DNA from: Methanosaeta sp. UBA80
GTDB taxonomy: Archaea; Halobacteriota; Methanosarcinia; Methanotrichales; Methanotrichaceae
DNA length: 5,067 nt
Assembly (NCBI GenBank): GCA_002505805.1
Contig: DAWB01000049.1
Location: 9,807 to 14,873 of the forward strand
Direction: 5' to 3'
Below, one piece after another: positions 1 to 5,054 of the stretch; the first letter of the stretch is position 1, and every line of letters begins with the position of its first letter. The notes beneath the pieces were generated by a model. The model worked only from the letters and a program-made list of their open reading frames with translations, ran no database searches and was not told the origin of the DNA. A program made the position numbers and the translations under genes.

Positions 1-1057
1 CTTTGGTGATATTGTCATTCTTGCATCCGATCAGCTCAATTCCCGTTGTGCTGCGTTCTATTCTATTCCCATAAACAGAGCTACGGCTGAGATTCTCTAT
101 CCGTAGGCCATAATCCGCCCCAAGGATGCTGTTGTTGTACAGGTCGCCTCCAAAAGAGTCCTTGATAACTGCGGCATTCTGGCTGCCAGCAATTATATTA
201 TCATAGAACCTTGCATCGTGGCATGCAGAGATTCCCAAGCCTATGCTGCCGCCATCAATCTCATTTTTCTGCACCTCGATCTGGCTCGAATTGACGATGG
301 TTATGCCGTTTGTCGAAGCTGATACGGAACTCATGATATGCACCAGATTTCGGTTTATGCCGATGAAGCTGCTGTTTTGAAGAAGCATGCCGAAGTATTC
401 GGACTGAATCTCATTGTCCTCCACCCCACAGAACTGGGCATCGTCCAGCCATATGCCCCAATGAGCGCCAGATATCTTATTGTCTGAGATCTGGTTGCCT
501 GCAGCCTCCCGGATCAGAATCGAGCTGTTGCACCCAGAGATTTGGTTGTCCTCAATGGAGTTGTTGCTCGAGTCATCCCAGAGGATTATGCCGCCCTGAC
601 TGTTGACTATCATATTTCCGGATATCAAGTTCTCTCGAGAGCCCAGAGCCAGCAGTGCCGGATTGGAGTTTTCTATGGTATTTTCCCGGATGGAATTGCC
701 ATTAGATTCGGCCTGAATTGCCGGTCCAACATAGTTCTTGGCAGTGAGGCCTTTCAAAGAGCAGCCATCTGAGTTTATGCTCACTGCCGTCTTCAAGCGG
801 TTTCCTCCATCCAGGATTATAGGATCTGTCTCCCCGGTAAGAGGCATTATGGTCAGGCTTTTATTCAGTACTATCTCCTCACTGTACTGACCAGGCTTTA
901 TATAAATTGTATCGCCATCATCGGCAGCATCAACTGCCCCCTGAATGGTATTATAATTAGCAAAGTCGCTGTCGTCGACGATATAAGTCCTGGCACCTCC
1001 AGGCATGGAAAGCCAGAGCATCAATGCAATGAAGATGAATATCGATATTCTCTGCAT
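1..1057 (-). CDS. Secreted NosD-type right-handed parallel beta-helix protein (3' end missing)
   Basis: The frame is open without a stop from an ATG at 1057-1055 to the left edge: 352 codons, C-terminus outside the window. Residues 1-22 form a signal peptide with a hydrophobic core (ISIFIFIALMLWL) and a likely cut after PGGA. Residues 25-72 match the usual entry to NosD/pectate-lyase-like beta-helices: TYIVDD, then NTIQGAVDAADDGDTIYI, then KPGQYSE. From residue 120 the chain is a run of about ten helix rungs, each carrying Asn-x-Ile/Val, at Asn126, 148, 171, 193, 215, 237, 265, 287, 309 and 331. I count eight N-glycosylation sequons (Asn65, 165, 177, 228, 256, 308, 322, 349). In methanogens such proteins are usually exported surface or sheath proteins, often with further C-terminal domains; whether one exists here cannot be seen. 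Ligand or substrate is unknown; copper binding should not be assumed from the NosD name. Transcribed divergently from the zinc-ribbon gene. Confidence 0.9.
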   Translation of the reverse strand, partial: MQRISIFIFIALMLWLSMPGGARTYIVDDSDFANYNTIQGAVDAADDGDTIYIKPGQYSEEIVLNKSLTIMPLTGETDPIILDGGNRLKTAVSINSDGCSLKGLTAKNYVGPAIQAESNGNSIRENTIENSNPALLALGSRENLISGNMIVNSQGGIILWDDSSNNSIEDNQISGCNSSILIREAAGNQISDNKISGAHWGIWLDDAQFCGVEDNEIQSEYFGMLLQNSSFIGINRNLVHIMSSVSASTNGITIVNSSQIEVQKNEIDGGSIGLGISACHDARFYDNIIAGSQNAAVIKDSFGGDLYNNSILGADYGLRIENLSRSSVYGNRIERSTTGIELIGCKNDNITK

Positions 1058-1073
1058 GGAAGGATAACCTTCC
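1058..1073. repeat. Perfect inverted repeat touching the beta-helix gene start
   Basis: GGAAGG, then ATAA, then CCTTCC: two perfect 6-base arms around a 4-base centre. It lies directly against the ATG of the minus-strand beta-helix gene and between that ATG and its TATA-like box. If transcription starts at or near the ATG, the repeat is in promoter DNA and could be a repressor site. If the transcript starts further upstream, it would form a hairpin over the ribosome entry site. The regulator is unknown, and a 6-base palindrome can arise by chance. Confidence 0.5.
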
Positions 1074-1080
1074 CCGGACC

Positions 1081-1089
1081 TTTTATAGT
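1081..1089 (-). promoter_or_regulatory. Putative TATA box of the beta-helix gene
   Basis: On the minus strand this reads ACTATAAAA, followed by GG. Its centre is about 27 bases upstream of the ATG at 1057, the normal archaeal TATA-to-start-site distance, so the mRNA would begin at or next to the start codon (leaderless). No GGTGA-type ribosome binding site is seen before the ATG, which fits. Prediction by eye only. Confidence 0.5.
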
Positions 1090-1184
1090 TAATGCAATAT
1101 GGCATGAGACCAGCCATGGCTCTGAGTTTATTTTAGCCCCATACTTATTCTTGCTAGACTCACAGGCTCCCTCCAGCCAGCCGG

Positions 1185-1198
1185 GAAAACCTTATTTA
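1185..1198 (+). promoter_or_regulatory. Putative BRE and TATA box of the zinc-ribbon operon
   Basis: A purine-rich GGAAAA stretch, as expected of a TFB recognition element, is followed by TTATTTA at 1192-1198. The TATA centre near 1195 predicts transcription start around 1220, downstream of the first ATG (1206) and just before the GGTGAT that precedes the ATG at 1230. The box is a moderate match to the methanogen consensus TTTATATA. A weaker candidate, TTTATTTT, lies near 1127-1134. Confidence 0.4.
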
Positions 1199-1220
1199 CT
1201 CACTAATGAAAGACGGCTTC

Positions 1221-1226
1221 GGTGAT
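1221..1226 (+). promoter_or_regulatory. Ribosome binding site deciding the zinc-ribbon start
   Basis: GGTGAT matches the archaeal anti-Shine-Dalgarno complement GGAGGTGATC. Five bases separate GGTG from the ATG at 1230. The in-frame ATG at 1206 has no such sequence before it and would place this motif inside the coding region, so 1230 is preferred. Confidence 0.6.
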
Positions 1227-1229
1227 TTA

Positions 1230-1424
1230 ATGATAGAAATCGAGCCGCATAAACATTGTCTGGTTTGCGGCAATGCTGTGCGCCCGGATGAGAACTTCTG
1301 TGACGAGCTATGCCAATCCAAGTTCAAATCAGCCCAAAGAAAGCAGCAAATCCTTTTCCTGGTTTTTCTGGTGATAATGGGATTGATCTTATTCCTGCCG
1401 TCAATACTGAAGACTTTAGGGTGA
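1230..1424 (+). CDS. Small membrane-anchored zinc-ribbon protein (DUF2116-like)
   Basis: A 64-residue protein in two parts. Residues 7-28 hold a compact zinc ribbon: PHKHC, then C10-x2-C13 and C24-x3-C28 with the sequence PDENFC between them. This resembles the archaeal DUF2116 family of short PHKHC-type zinc-ribbon proteins. A basic linker (KFKSAQRKQQ) leads to one transmembrane helix at about 41-59, so the ribbon most likely faces the cytoplasm. Family function is not known to me; zinc binding is inferred from the four cysteines. The start at 1230 is chosen for its GGTGAT site and predicted promoter; starting at 1206 would add eight residues (MKDGFGDL) and give 72. It is the first gene of a unit with the secreted protein that begins 3 bases after its stop codon. 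Confidence 0.8.
   Translation: MIEIEPHKHCLVCGNAVRPDENFCDELCQSKFKSAQRKQQILFLVFLVIMGLILFLPSILKTLG
1420..1424 (+). promoter_or_regulatory. Shine-Dalgarno GGTGA containing the upstream stop codon
   Basis: GGTGA sits four bases (counted from GGTG) before the ATG at 1428. Its last three bases are the TGA stop of the zinc-ribbon gene. A ribosome ending the first gene is therefore already on the binding site of the second, which points to translational coupling and fixes the second gene's start at 1428 rather than the in-frame ATG at 1446. Confidence 0.65.
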
Positions 1425-1427
1425 AAG

Positions 1428-1916
1428 ATGGGTCTTGTCTCTGAGATGCTGGTCATCCTGCTTCTACTCTGGCTGATCTGCCTTCCATCTGCCTCAGCCA
1501 GCGGTTATATTCATGTCCATGAGGTGATAATGCATCTGGAAGAGGAGAACGCCAGCTTCGATCTGAGATACAGCCTGGATACTTTTACCCGGATATATGT
1601 CATGATTCTCGGGTGCAGATCACTGGAAGCGGAGCTTCTGTCCTTTCTGGGATTTTATGACCATGCTGAGCTAATAAGTGCCGATATATCCAAAGCAACT
1701 TTATGTGTGAGAGGAGCCGGGAAATATAACAGCGGCTATTATCTCTTTGATGCCACGCCTTTCGGAAGCAAAGATGAGCCTATTGTGGATGGCATCTCCC
1801 AGTTCTCCGTAGCATATCCCGGGGGCAGAATAAGGACATTTTACAATGTCACGGCAACCCAAAATGTCTTCTCCGAGGCCGATAAAGCCAGGCCGTGGCC
1901 AGACCGTTCAGCTTGA
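1428..1916 (+). CDS. Uncharacterised secreted protein, 162 residues
   Basis: I do not recognise a named domain. Residues 1-24 form a clear signal peptide with a leucine-rich core (MLVILLLLWLICL) and a likely cut after PSASA. There is no second membrane helix and no lipobox, so the mature chain of about 138 residues is probably outside the cell. It begins with GYIHVHEV and seems beta-rich, with alternating hydrophobic stretches (ASFDLRYSL, RIYVMILG, ATLCVRG, SQFSVAYPGG). Two cysteines remain after cleavage (C63, C93) and could form a disulfide. There are two N-glycosylation sequons (Asn41, Asn140). The tail after NVFSEA (KARPWPDRSA) is polar and basic and looks disordered. The gene is coupled to the zinc-ribbon gene just upstream, suggesting co-expression. 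A real coding region is supported by the signal peptide, the ribosome binding site and the operon position; function is unknown. Confidence 0.8.
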   Translation: MGLVSEMLVILLLLWLICLPSASASGYIHVHEVIMHLEEENASFDLRYSLDTFTRIYVMILGCRSLEAELLSFLGFYDHAELISADISKATLCVRGAGKYNSGYYLFDATPFGSKDEPIVDGISQFSVAYPGGRIRTFYNVTATQNVFSEADKARPWPDRSA

Positions 1917-2076
1917 AGGCAAAGGCAGGGTTAAGCTCTGACGAAGATTATGCTAAATGACCGGGCAGACCTGACGAAATGAAATCGGTTTTTATCAGAA
2001 CTTATCGATTGCAGTATTTGCTGATTGATGATGATAGGAAATTTATGCTGCCCTGCTAAATGTTTAAATGATATTC

Positions 2077-2097
2077 AAAAGTTGAAAATCAGCTTTT
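2077..2097. repeat. Inverted repeat / hairpin upstream of the membrane-protein promoter
   Basis: Left arm AAAAGTTGA, three-base loop AAA, right arm TCAGCTTTT. Eight of nine pairs are Watson-Crick and the ninth is a T-G pair, which is a wobble in RNA. On the plus strand it ends in four T, so it could terminate transcripts from the upstream gene pair, 160 bases past their stop codon. It could equally be a protein-binding site about 30 bases upstream of the TATA element at 2129-2139. The sequence does not decide between these. Confidence 0.4.
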
Positions 2098-2128
2098 AGA
2101 ATGCACATTATCACTTGCAGAAAACAAT

Positions 2129-2139
2129 ATATATTATAA
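2129..2139 (+). promoter_or_regulatory. Putative TATA box of the seven-helix membrane protein gene
   Basis: An uninterrupted A/T stretch (ATATATATTATAA region), preceded by AAAAC at 2121-2125 as a possible TFB element. Its centre predicts transcription start near 2160, giving a leader of about 19 bases that contains the purine-rich ribosome binding region. Confidence 0.5.
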
Positions 2140-2157
2140 CTCCTTTGCACTGTTTAA

Positions 2158-2169
2158 GAGGAGAGGCGG
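2158..2169 (+). promoter_or_regulatory. Ribosome binding region of the membrane protein gene
   Basis: GAGGAGAGGCGG is strongly purine-rich and matches the GGAGG part of the archaeal binding site. It ends 9 bases before the ATG at 2179, somewhat long but acceptable, and supports that start over the next in-frame ATG at 2218. Confidence 0.5.
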
Positions 2170-2178
2170 CCTCAGTCC

Positions 2179-3183
2179 ATGACCAGCAGCAGTTCAGAAA
2201 ATAGGAATATCAATCAGATGCATCTGGTCAGGCTGATTTCTATGATCCCTGGTCCCCACTATGTGGCATGGACTCTTATTTCAATTGCCATATTTCTGGT
2301 TTCTTTTTTTATTCTATTGCGGTTTGAAAGATCATTTGTCTATCTGGATACATTTTGCATTATATCGATCATCATTGCCATGGAAGGCATGATCATAAGC
2401 TGGGCACATCATAAGTGGGATTCATTCCAGGATATCCTTCTCGGCATTGTCGACCTTAATAGAGAGGATATCATCAAATTAAGCCAGAAGCAGGCAGAAG
2501 AGATATTCAATAATCCAAAGATGATAGCCTTTGCTCTGCTTTTTATCTTTTTCGTCCATTTGATCGGAGTTGATTATCATGATTTATCCTTTGCTTCTGA
2601 TGCATCCTATTTTGCTTTCAAATCTGCATATTACCTAGCGGTCTATCTGGAAGGAGCCGGACTGTATATCCTGTTCATGACCGCCCTGGCAGTGCACAAT
2701 ATCGGCCTGCTGCCACTGCGCCTTGATGCCCTGTATTCCGATTTTCACTCCATAGGAACGATCTACTCTCAGTTCACCATATGCGCCGCAATGGTTTATA
2801 TCGTGTGGGGCTTCTTTCAGATCGTCGTGCCGCCCCAGTTCTCATCGCTCCAGACCATAGTCTGGTTTTCGGGCTTTGCGCTGGTTCTCTTCGCCTATTT
2901 CCTTCTGCCCCAGTACAGCATACATAAGATGATGATCTCAACCAAAAAAGAGAGATTTGAGTTGTTCTCATCTCAGATGAGGGCAGCAATGGATGGCCCT
3001 CTTGAAGTTCCAACCGATGAGAATGTATCTCGCCTCAGAGATTTATTTCTGGTTCAGGATAAACTCAATAAAATGAGCGAATGGCCATTCGGCTGGCGAG
3101 AATTGCTGTATATAGCTGTGGTCATCCTCATACCTCTGATCCTCATTCTGCTGGAGATAGCTCTCGGACTAGCCAGGCTATAG
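2179..3183 (+). CDS. Uncharacterised polytopic membrane protein, seven predicted helices
   Basis: I do not recognise the family. The 334 residues contain seven hydrophobic segments long enough to span the membrane, at about 29-47, 55-75, 115-131, 149-171, 198-217, 225-244 and 308-328. Two larger polar segments, 76-114 and 245-307, are rich in Lys, Arg and Glu. With the N-terminus inside, both fall in the cytoplasm, consistent with the positive-inside rule. The second ends in MSEWPFGWRELL immediately before the last helix, a juxtamembrane pattern I associate loosely with other uncharacterised prokaryotic membrane proteins. Possible functional polar residues in or near helices are E69, H77/H78, H127, H134 and E158; no transporter, kinase or protease motif is evident. 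There is no signal peptide cleavage site. It probably has its own promoter. The rnhB start lies 51 bases downstream, so some read-through is possible. Base composition is more AT-rich than in the two genes that follow. Confidence 0.8.
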   Translation: MTSSSSENRNINQMHLVRLISMIPGPHYVAWTLISIAIFLVSFFILLRFERSFVYLDTFCIISIIIAMEGMIISWAHHKWDSFQDILLGIVDLNREDIIKLSQKQAEEIFNNPKMIAFALLFIFFVHLIGVDYHDLSFASDASYFAFKSAYYLAVYLEGAGLYILFMTALAVHNIGLLPLRLDALYSDFHSIGTIYSQFTICAAMVYIVWGFFQIVVPPQFSSLQTIVWFSGFALVLFAYFLLPQYSIHKMMISTKKERFELFSSQMRAAMDGPLEVPTDENVSRLRDLFLVQDKLNKMSEWPFGWRELLYIAVVILIPLILILLEIALGLARL

Positions 3184-3204
3184 CTCGCAATTCCTGGAAT
3201 GATT

Positions 3205-3213
3205 GATATAACT
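3205..3213 (+). promoter_or_regulatory. Putative TATA box of rnhB (leaderless)
   Basis: GATATAACT, centred about 26 bases before the ATG at 3235. That is the archaeal TATA-to-start distance, so the transcript would begin at the start codon. The 20 bases before the ATG (CCAACCACCATTTC and neighbours) hold no Shine-Dalgarno sequence, which fits a leaderless message. Confidence 0.45.
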
Positions 3214-3234
3214 TAAGCTGCCAACCACCATTTC

Positions 3235-3867
3235 ATGTTGCTCCTCGGCGCAGATGAGGCGGGCAAGGGTCCGGTTGTCGGCTCCATGTTTGTGGCCGGC
3301 CTGGTCGTGGAGGAGGATAGGCTCTTTGACCTGGCCGGATGGGGGGTCAAAGACTCCAAGCAGCTCTCGCCAGCAAAAAGGGAGAGCCTGGCCAGGAAGA
3401 TCAGTGCCATCACCTCTGACCAATATATTCTGGAAGTCAAACCCCAGGTGATAGACGAGCTTCGCGCCGTCATGACCATGAACGAGATCATGGTCAGGAG
3501 CTTCTCCCGGGTCCTCTCCAGGCTGCATGCCGATCTGGCCATGCTCGATGCCGCCGATGTGGATGCGGAAAGGTTCGCAGACCGGGTCAAGGCCGCCAGC
3601 AAAACAGGAATGGTGGTTCAGGCTGAGCACAAGGCAGACCAGCACCACACCATAGTATCAGCCGCTTCTATACTGGCCAAGGTGAGCCGGGACGCCTCCA
3701 TGAAAGAGCTTGAGGCGGCCATGAACTGCAAGATCGGCAGCGGTTACCCTCACGACCAGATAACTCTGGATTTTTTATGCCGGTGGGTGAGAGAGAACCG
3801 GGACCTTCCGAGCTGCGCCAGACACAGCTGGGCCACAGCGCAGCGTATAAAAGCTAGTTTTATATAG
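3235..3867 (+). CDS. rnhB: Ribonuclease HII
   Basis: Cuts the RNA strand of RNA-DNA hybrids and starts removal of single ribonucleotides from DNA, in the cytoplasm, using Mg2+ or Mn2+. The 210 residues match an archaeal RNase HII from end to end. The four catalytic acids are visible as D7 and E8 (in DEAGKGPV), D105 (in DAADVDAERFA) and D135 (in EHKAD), the same numbers as in the Thermococcus kodakarensis enzyme as I recall it. Also present are KDSKQL at 39-44, MTMNEI at 80-85, VSAASILAKVSRD at 141-153 and GSGYPHD at 168-174, whose Tyr171 is the conserved tyrosine that helps sense the RNA-DNA junction. The family's GRG motif reads GKG here (residues 10-12), a conservative change that I believe occurs in Methanosarcina relatives. 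An in-frame stop at 3214 and the early position of D7/E8 make 3235 the only sensible ATG. Only a short C-terminal tail follows the conserved core. Confidence 0.96.
   Translation: MLLLGADEAGKGPVVGSMFVAGLVVEEDRLFDLAGWGVKDSKQLSPAKRESLARKISAITSDQYILEVKPQVIDELRAVMTMNEIMVRSFSRVLSRLHADLAMLDAADVDAERFADRVKAASKTGMVVQAEHKADQHHTIVSAASILAKVSRDASMKELEAAMNCKIGSGYPHDQITLDFLCRWVRENRDLPSCARHSWATAQRIKASFI
3859..3866 (+). promoter_or_regulatory. Putative TATA box of the aminotransferase gene, inside the end of rnhB
   Basis: TTTATATA is an exact match to the methanogen TATA consensus. It overlaps the last codons and stop of rnhB. It predicts transcription start near 3889, leaving a leader of about 20 bases with a purine-rich AGAAGAAGGG before the ATG at 3909. 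A second box, TATAAAAG at 3845-3852, would start transcription near 3875. Because these bases also encode protein, chance similarity is possible. Confidence 0.45.
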
Positions 3868-3889
3868 GCTGCCTGAAACCTAAGGCAGC
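3868..3889. repeat. Perfect 7-bp inverted repeat between rnhB and the aminotransferase gene
   Basis: Arms GCTGCCT (3868-3874) and AGGCAGC (3883-3889) are perfect complements around an 8-base centre, GAAACCTA. It begins on the base after the rnhB stop codon and ends 19 bases before the next ATG. No run of T follows, so it is not a standard terminator. It could be an operator just downstream of the TATA box, or an RNA hairpin affecting processing if the two genes share a transcript. Confidence 0.55.
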
Positions 3890-3908
3890 AGAAAGAAGAA
3901 GGGATCTC

Positions 3909-5054
3909 ATGGATATTGAGGATACATTGCTCATGATTCCGGGACCGGTCAAGGTCGCGCCTCGAGTATTGCGGGCCATGTCCCGGCCAATGATCAGCCA
4001 CCGGAGCGGCGATTTCAGTGCTATTTACAGCGACTGCTGTGCTCTTTTGAAGCCGTTTTTTGAGACGGCAAACGATGTGGTGGTAATGACCGGCAGCGGC
4101 ACAGTGGGCATGGATGCGGCTGTGGCCAGCACCATAGGCCATGATGATAAGATAGTGACCATATCCAACGGAAAGTTCGGGGAGAGGTTCACCGAGATCG
4201 GTGAGAGGTATGGCCGGGCGGTCCCGGTTAAATTCGAGTGGGGCACACCCTTCGACCTGGAAAAGGTGGAGGCGGCAGTGGAGGAGGGAGCCAAGGCCGT
4301 GGCCATGGTCCATAATGAGACATCTGTGGGTCTGACCAATCCGGCCAAAGAGGTGGGAGAGATTGCCAGGAAGCATGACGCCCTCTTCATCGTAGATGGA
4401 ATATCCTCCATTGGCGGCAACGACTTTCAGACCGATGAGTGGGGAATAGACATAGCCATAACCGGCTCTCAGAAGGCCCTGGCCGTGCCCCCTGGTCTGG
4501 CTGTGGTCGCCGTCTCGCAGAGAGCCGAGGAGCGCTTTCTGCCCCAGAGCAGAAGCTATTATGCCGACCTCAAGGCTCATCTCAAGTCAGCCAGAAAGAG
4601 CCAGGCTCAGACGCCATTCACCCCCGCCGTATCTCTGTTCTTTGCTTTGCAGGAGGCTCTACATATGGCCGAGGAGGAGGGCTTTGCCGCCCGCCGGGCC
4701 AGAACCGCCCAGCAGGCGGAATCAGTTCGGGTCGCAGCCAAGGCCCTGGGAATCGAGCTCTTCCCCAAGGTAAACCAGCACTCCCACTACTCCAATACAG
4801 TGACCGCCATGAAGATGCCTCCGGGCGTCAGCGACGACAAACTGCGAGGCGGCATGAAAAAGCGTGGTGTAGTGGTATCGGGCGGGCAGGACCTGATCAA
4901 GGGCAAGATCTTCCGAATCGGCACCATGGGCATGTGCTCCTCCGGAGATATCCTCCGCACCATCCAGACACTGGAGCTGATCCTGGCCCAGGAGGGCAAG
5001 ATCGCCTCCTGCGGCGCGGGAGTGGAGGCAGCAAGCCGGGTGCTGTACAAATAA
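3909..5054 (+). CDS. PLP-dependent class V aminotransferase (alanine-glyoxylate / serine-pyruvate / MJ0959-like)
   Basis: A cytoplasmic fold-type I transaminase of 381 residues, full length for the family. It opens with LLMIPGPVKVAPRVL and ISHRSGDF (30-37), typical of the alanine-glyoxylate/serine-pyruvate group. PLP contacts are visible: GSGT at 62-65 for the phosphate, HNETS at 135-139, Asp163 in IVDGISS for the pyridine nitrogen, and Lys189 in TGSQKAL as the Schiff-base lysine. Arg336 in KIFRIG should bind the substrate carboxylate. From memory it closely resembles Methanocaldococcus MJ0959, a broad-specificity enzyme that uses aspartate and can make phosphoserine from phosphohydroxypyruvate. 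The amino donor and acceptor here cannot be read from sequence; candidates are aspartate, alanine, serine, glyoxylate and phosphohydroxypyruvate. The last possibility would link it to serine and to tRNA-dependent cysteine synthesis in methanogens. Start chosen at the first ATG, with AGAAGAAGGG upstream and LLMIPGP close behind. Likely has its own promoter. Confidence 0.93.
   Translation: MDIEDTLLMIPGPVKVAPRVLRAMSRPMISHRSGDFSAIYSDCCALLKPFFETANDVVVMTGSGTVGMDAAVASTIGHDDKIVTISNGKFGERFTEIGERYGRAVPVKFEWGTPFDLEKVEAAVEEGAKAVAMVHNETSVGLTNPAKEVGEIARKHDALFIVDGISSIGGNDFQTDEWGIDIAITGSQKALAVPPGLAVVAVSQRAEERFLPQSRSYYADLKAHLKSARKSQAQTPFTPAVSLFFALQEALHMAEEEGFAARRARTAQQAESVRVAAKALGIELFPKVNQHSHYSNTVTAMKMPPGVSDDKLRGGMKKRGVVVSGGQDLIKGKIFRIGTMGMCSSGDILRTIQTLELILAQEGKIASCGAGVEAASRVLYK

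Larger units (their letters stand above)
1917..2178. other. AT-rich intergenic region
   Basis: No convincing gene on either strand. It contains a run of five T at 1989-1993 (a weak candidate for an archaeal oligo-T terminator of the upstream pair), a hairpin at 2077-2097, a TATA element at about 2129-2139 and the ribosome binding site of the next gene. A 26-codon open frame at 1979-2059 has no ribosome binding site and is not called. Confidence 0.6.

Noticed and set aside
542..772. A 76-codon plus-strand open frame
   Set aside because: Antisense to the beta-helix gene, whose frame is continuous and shows regular 22-residue rungs through this region.
1..1057. Possible CRISPR or tandem DNA repeat, given the periodic protein
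   Set aside because: The periodicity is at protein level only; successive 66-base units are not similar enough in DNA to be a repeat array, and there are no spacers.
1196..1456. An 86-codon minus-strand open frame
   Set aside because: Lies opposite the zinc-ribbon gene, whose cysteine pattern, membrane helix and ribosome binding site make the plus strand the coding one.
1989..1993. Five T as a terminator for the zinc-ribbon/secreted-protein pair
   Set aside because: Archaeal termination can occur on T runs, but a single run of five is too common in this AT-rich spacer to call as a separate feature.
1979..2059. A 26-codon open frame in the intergenic region (MKSVFIRTYR...)
   Set aside because: No ribosome binding site, no promoter at a suitable distance, and a length expected by chance in AT-rich DNA.
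3178..3648. Open frames of 156 and 129 codons on the minus strand opposite rnhB
   Set aside because: Fully antisense to RNase HII, compositionally odd, no domain or start signal.
3750..4580. A 276-codon open frame on the minus strand, opposite the rnhB end and aminotransferase
   Set aside because: The plus strand encodes two well-conserved enzymes with intact active-site motifs. The antisense frame has no recognisable domain, no ribosome binding site and crosses a gene boundary; it is a by-product of GC-rich codon use.
4787..5050. Open frames opposite the aminotransferase C-terminus, and a plus-strand one at 4561-4773 in another frame
   Set aside because: Both overlap the conserved aminotransferase frame through Arg336 and have no features of real proteins.
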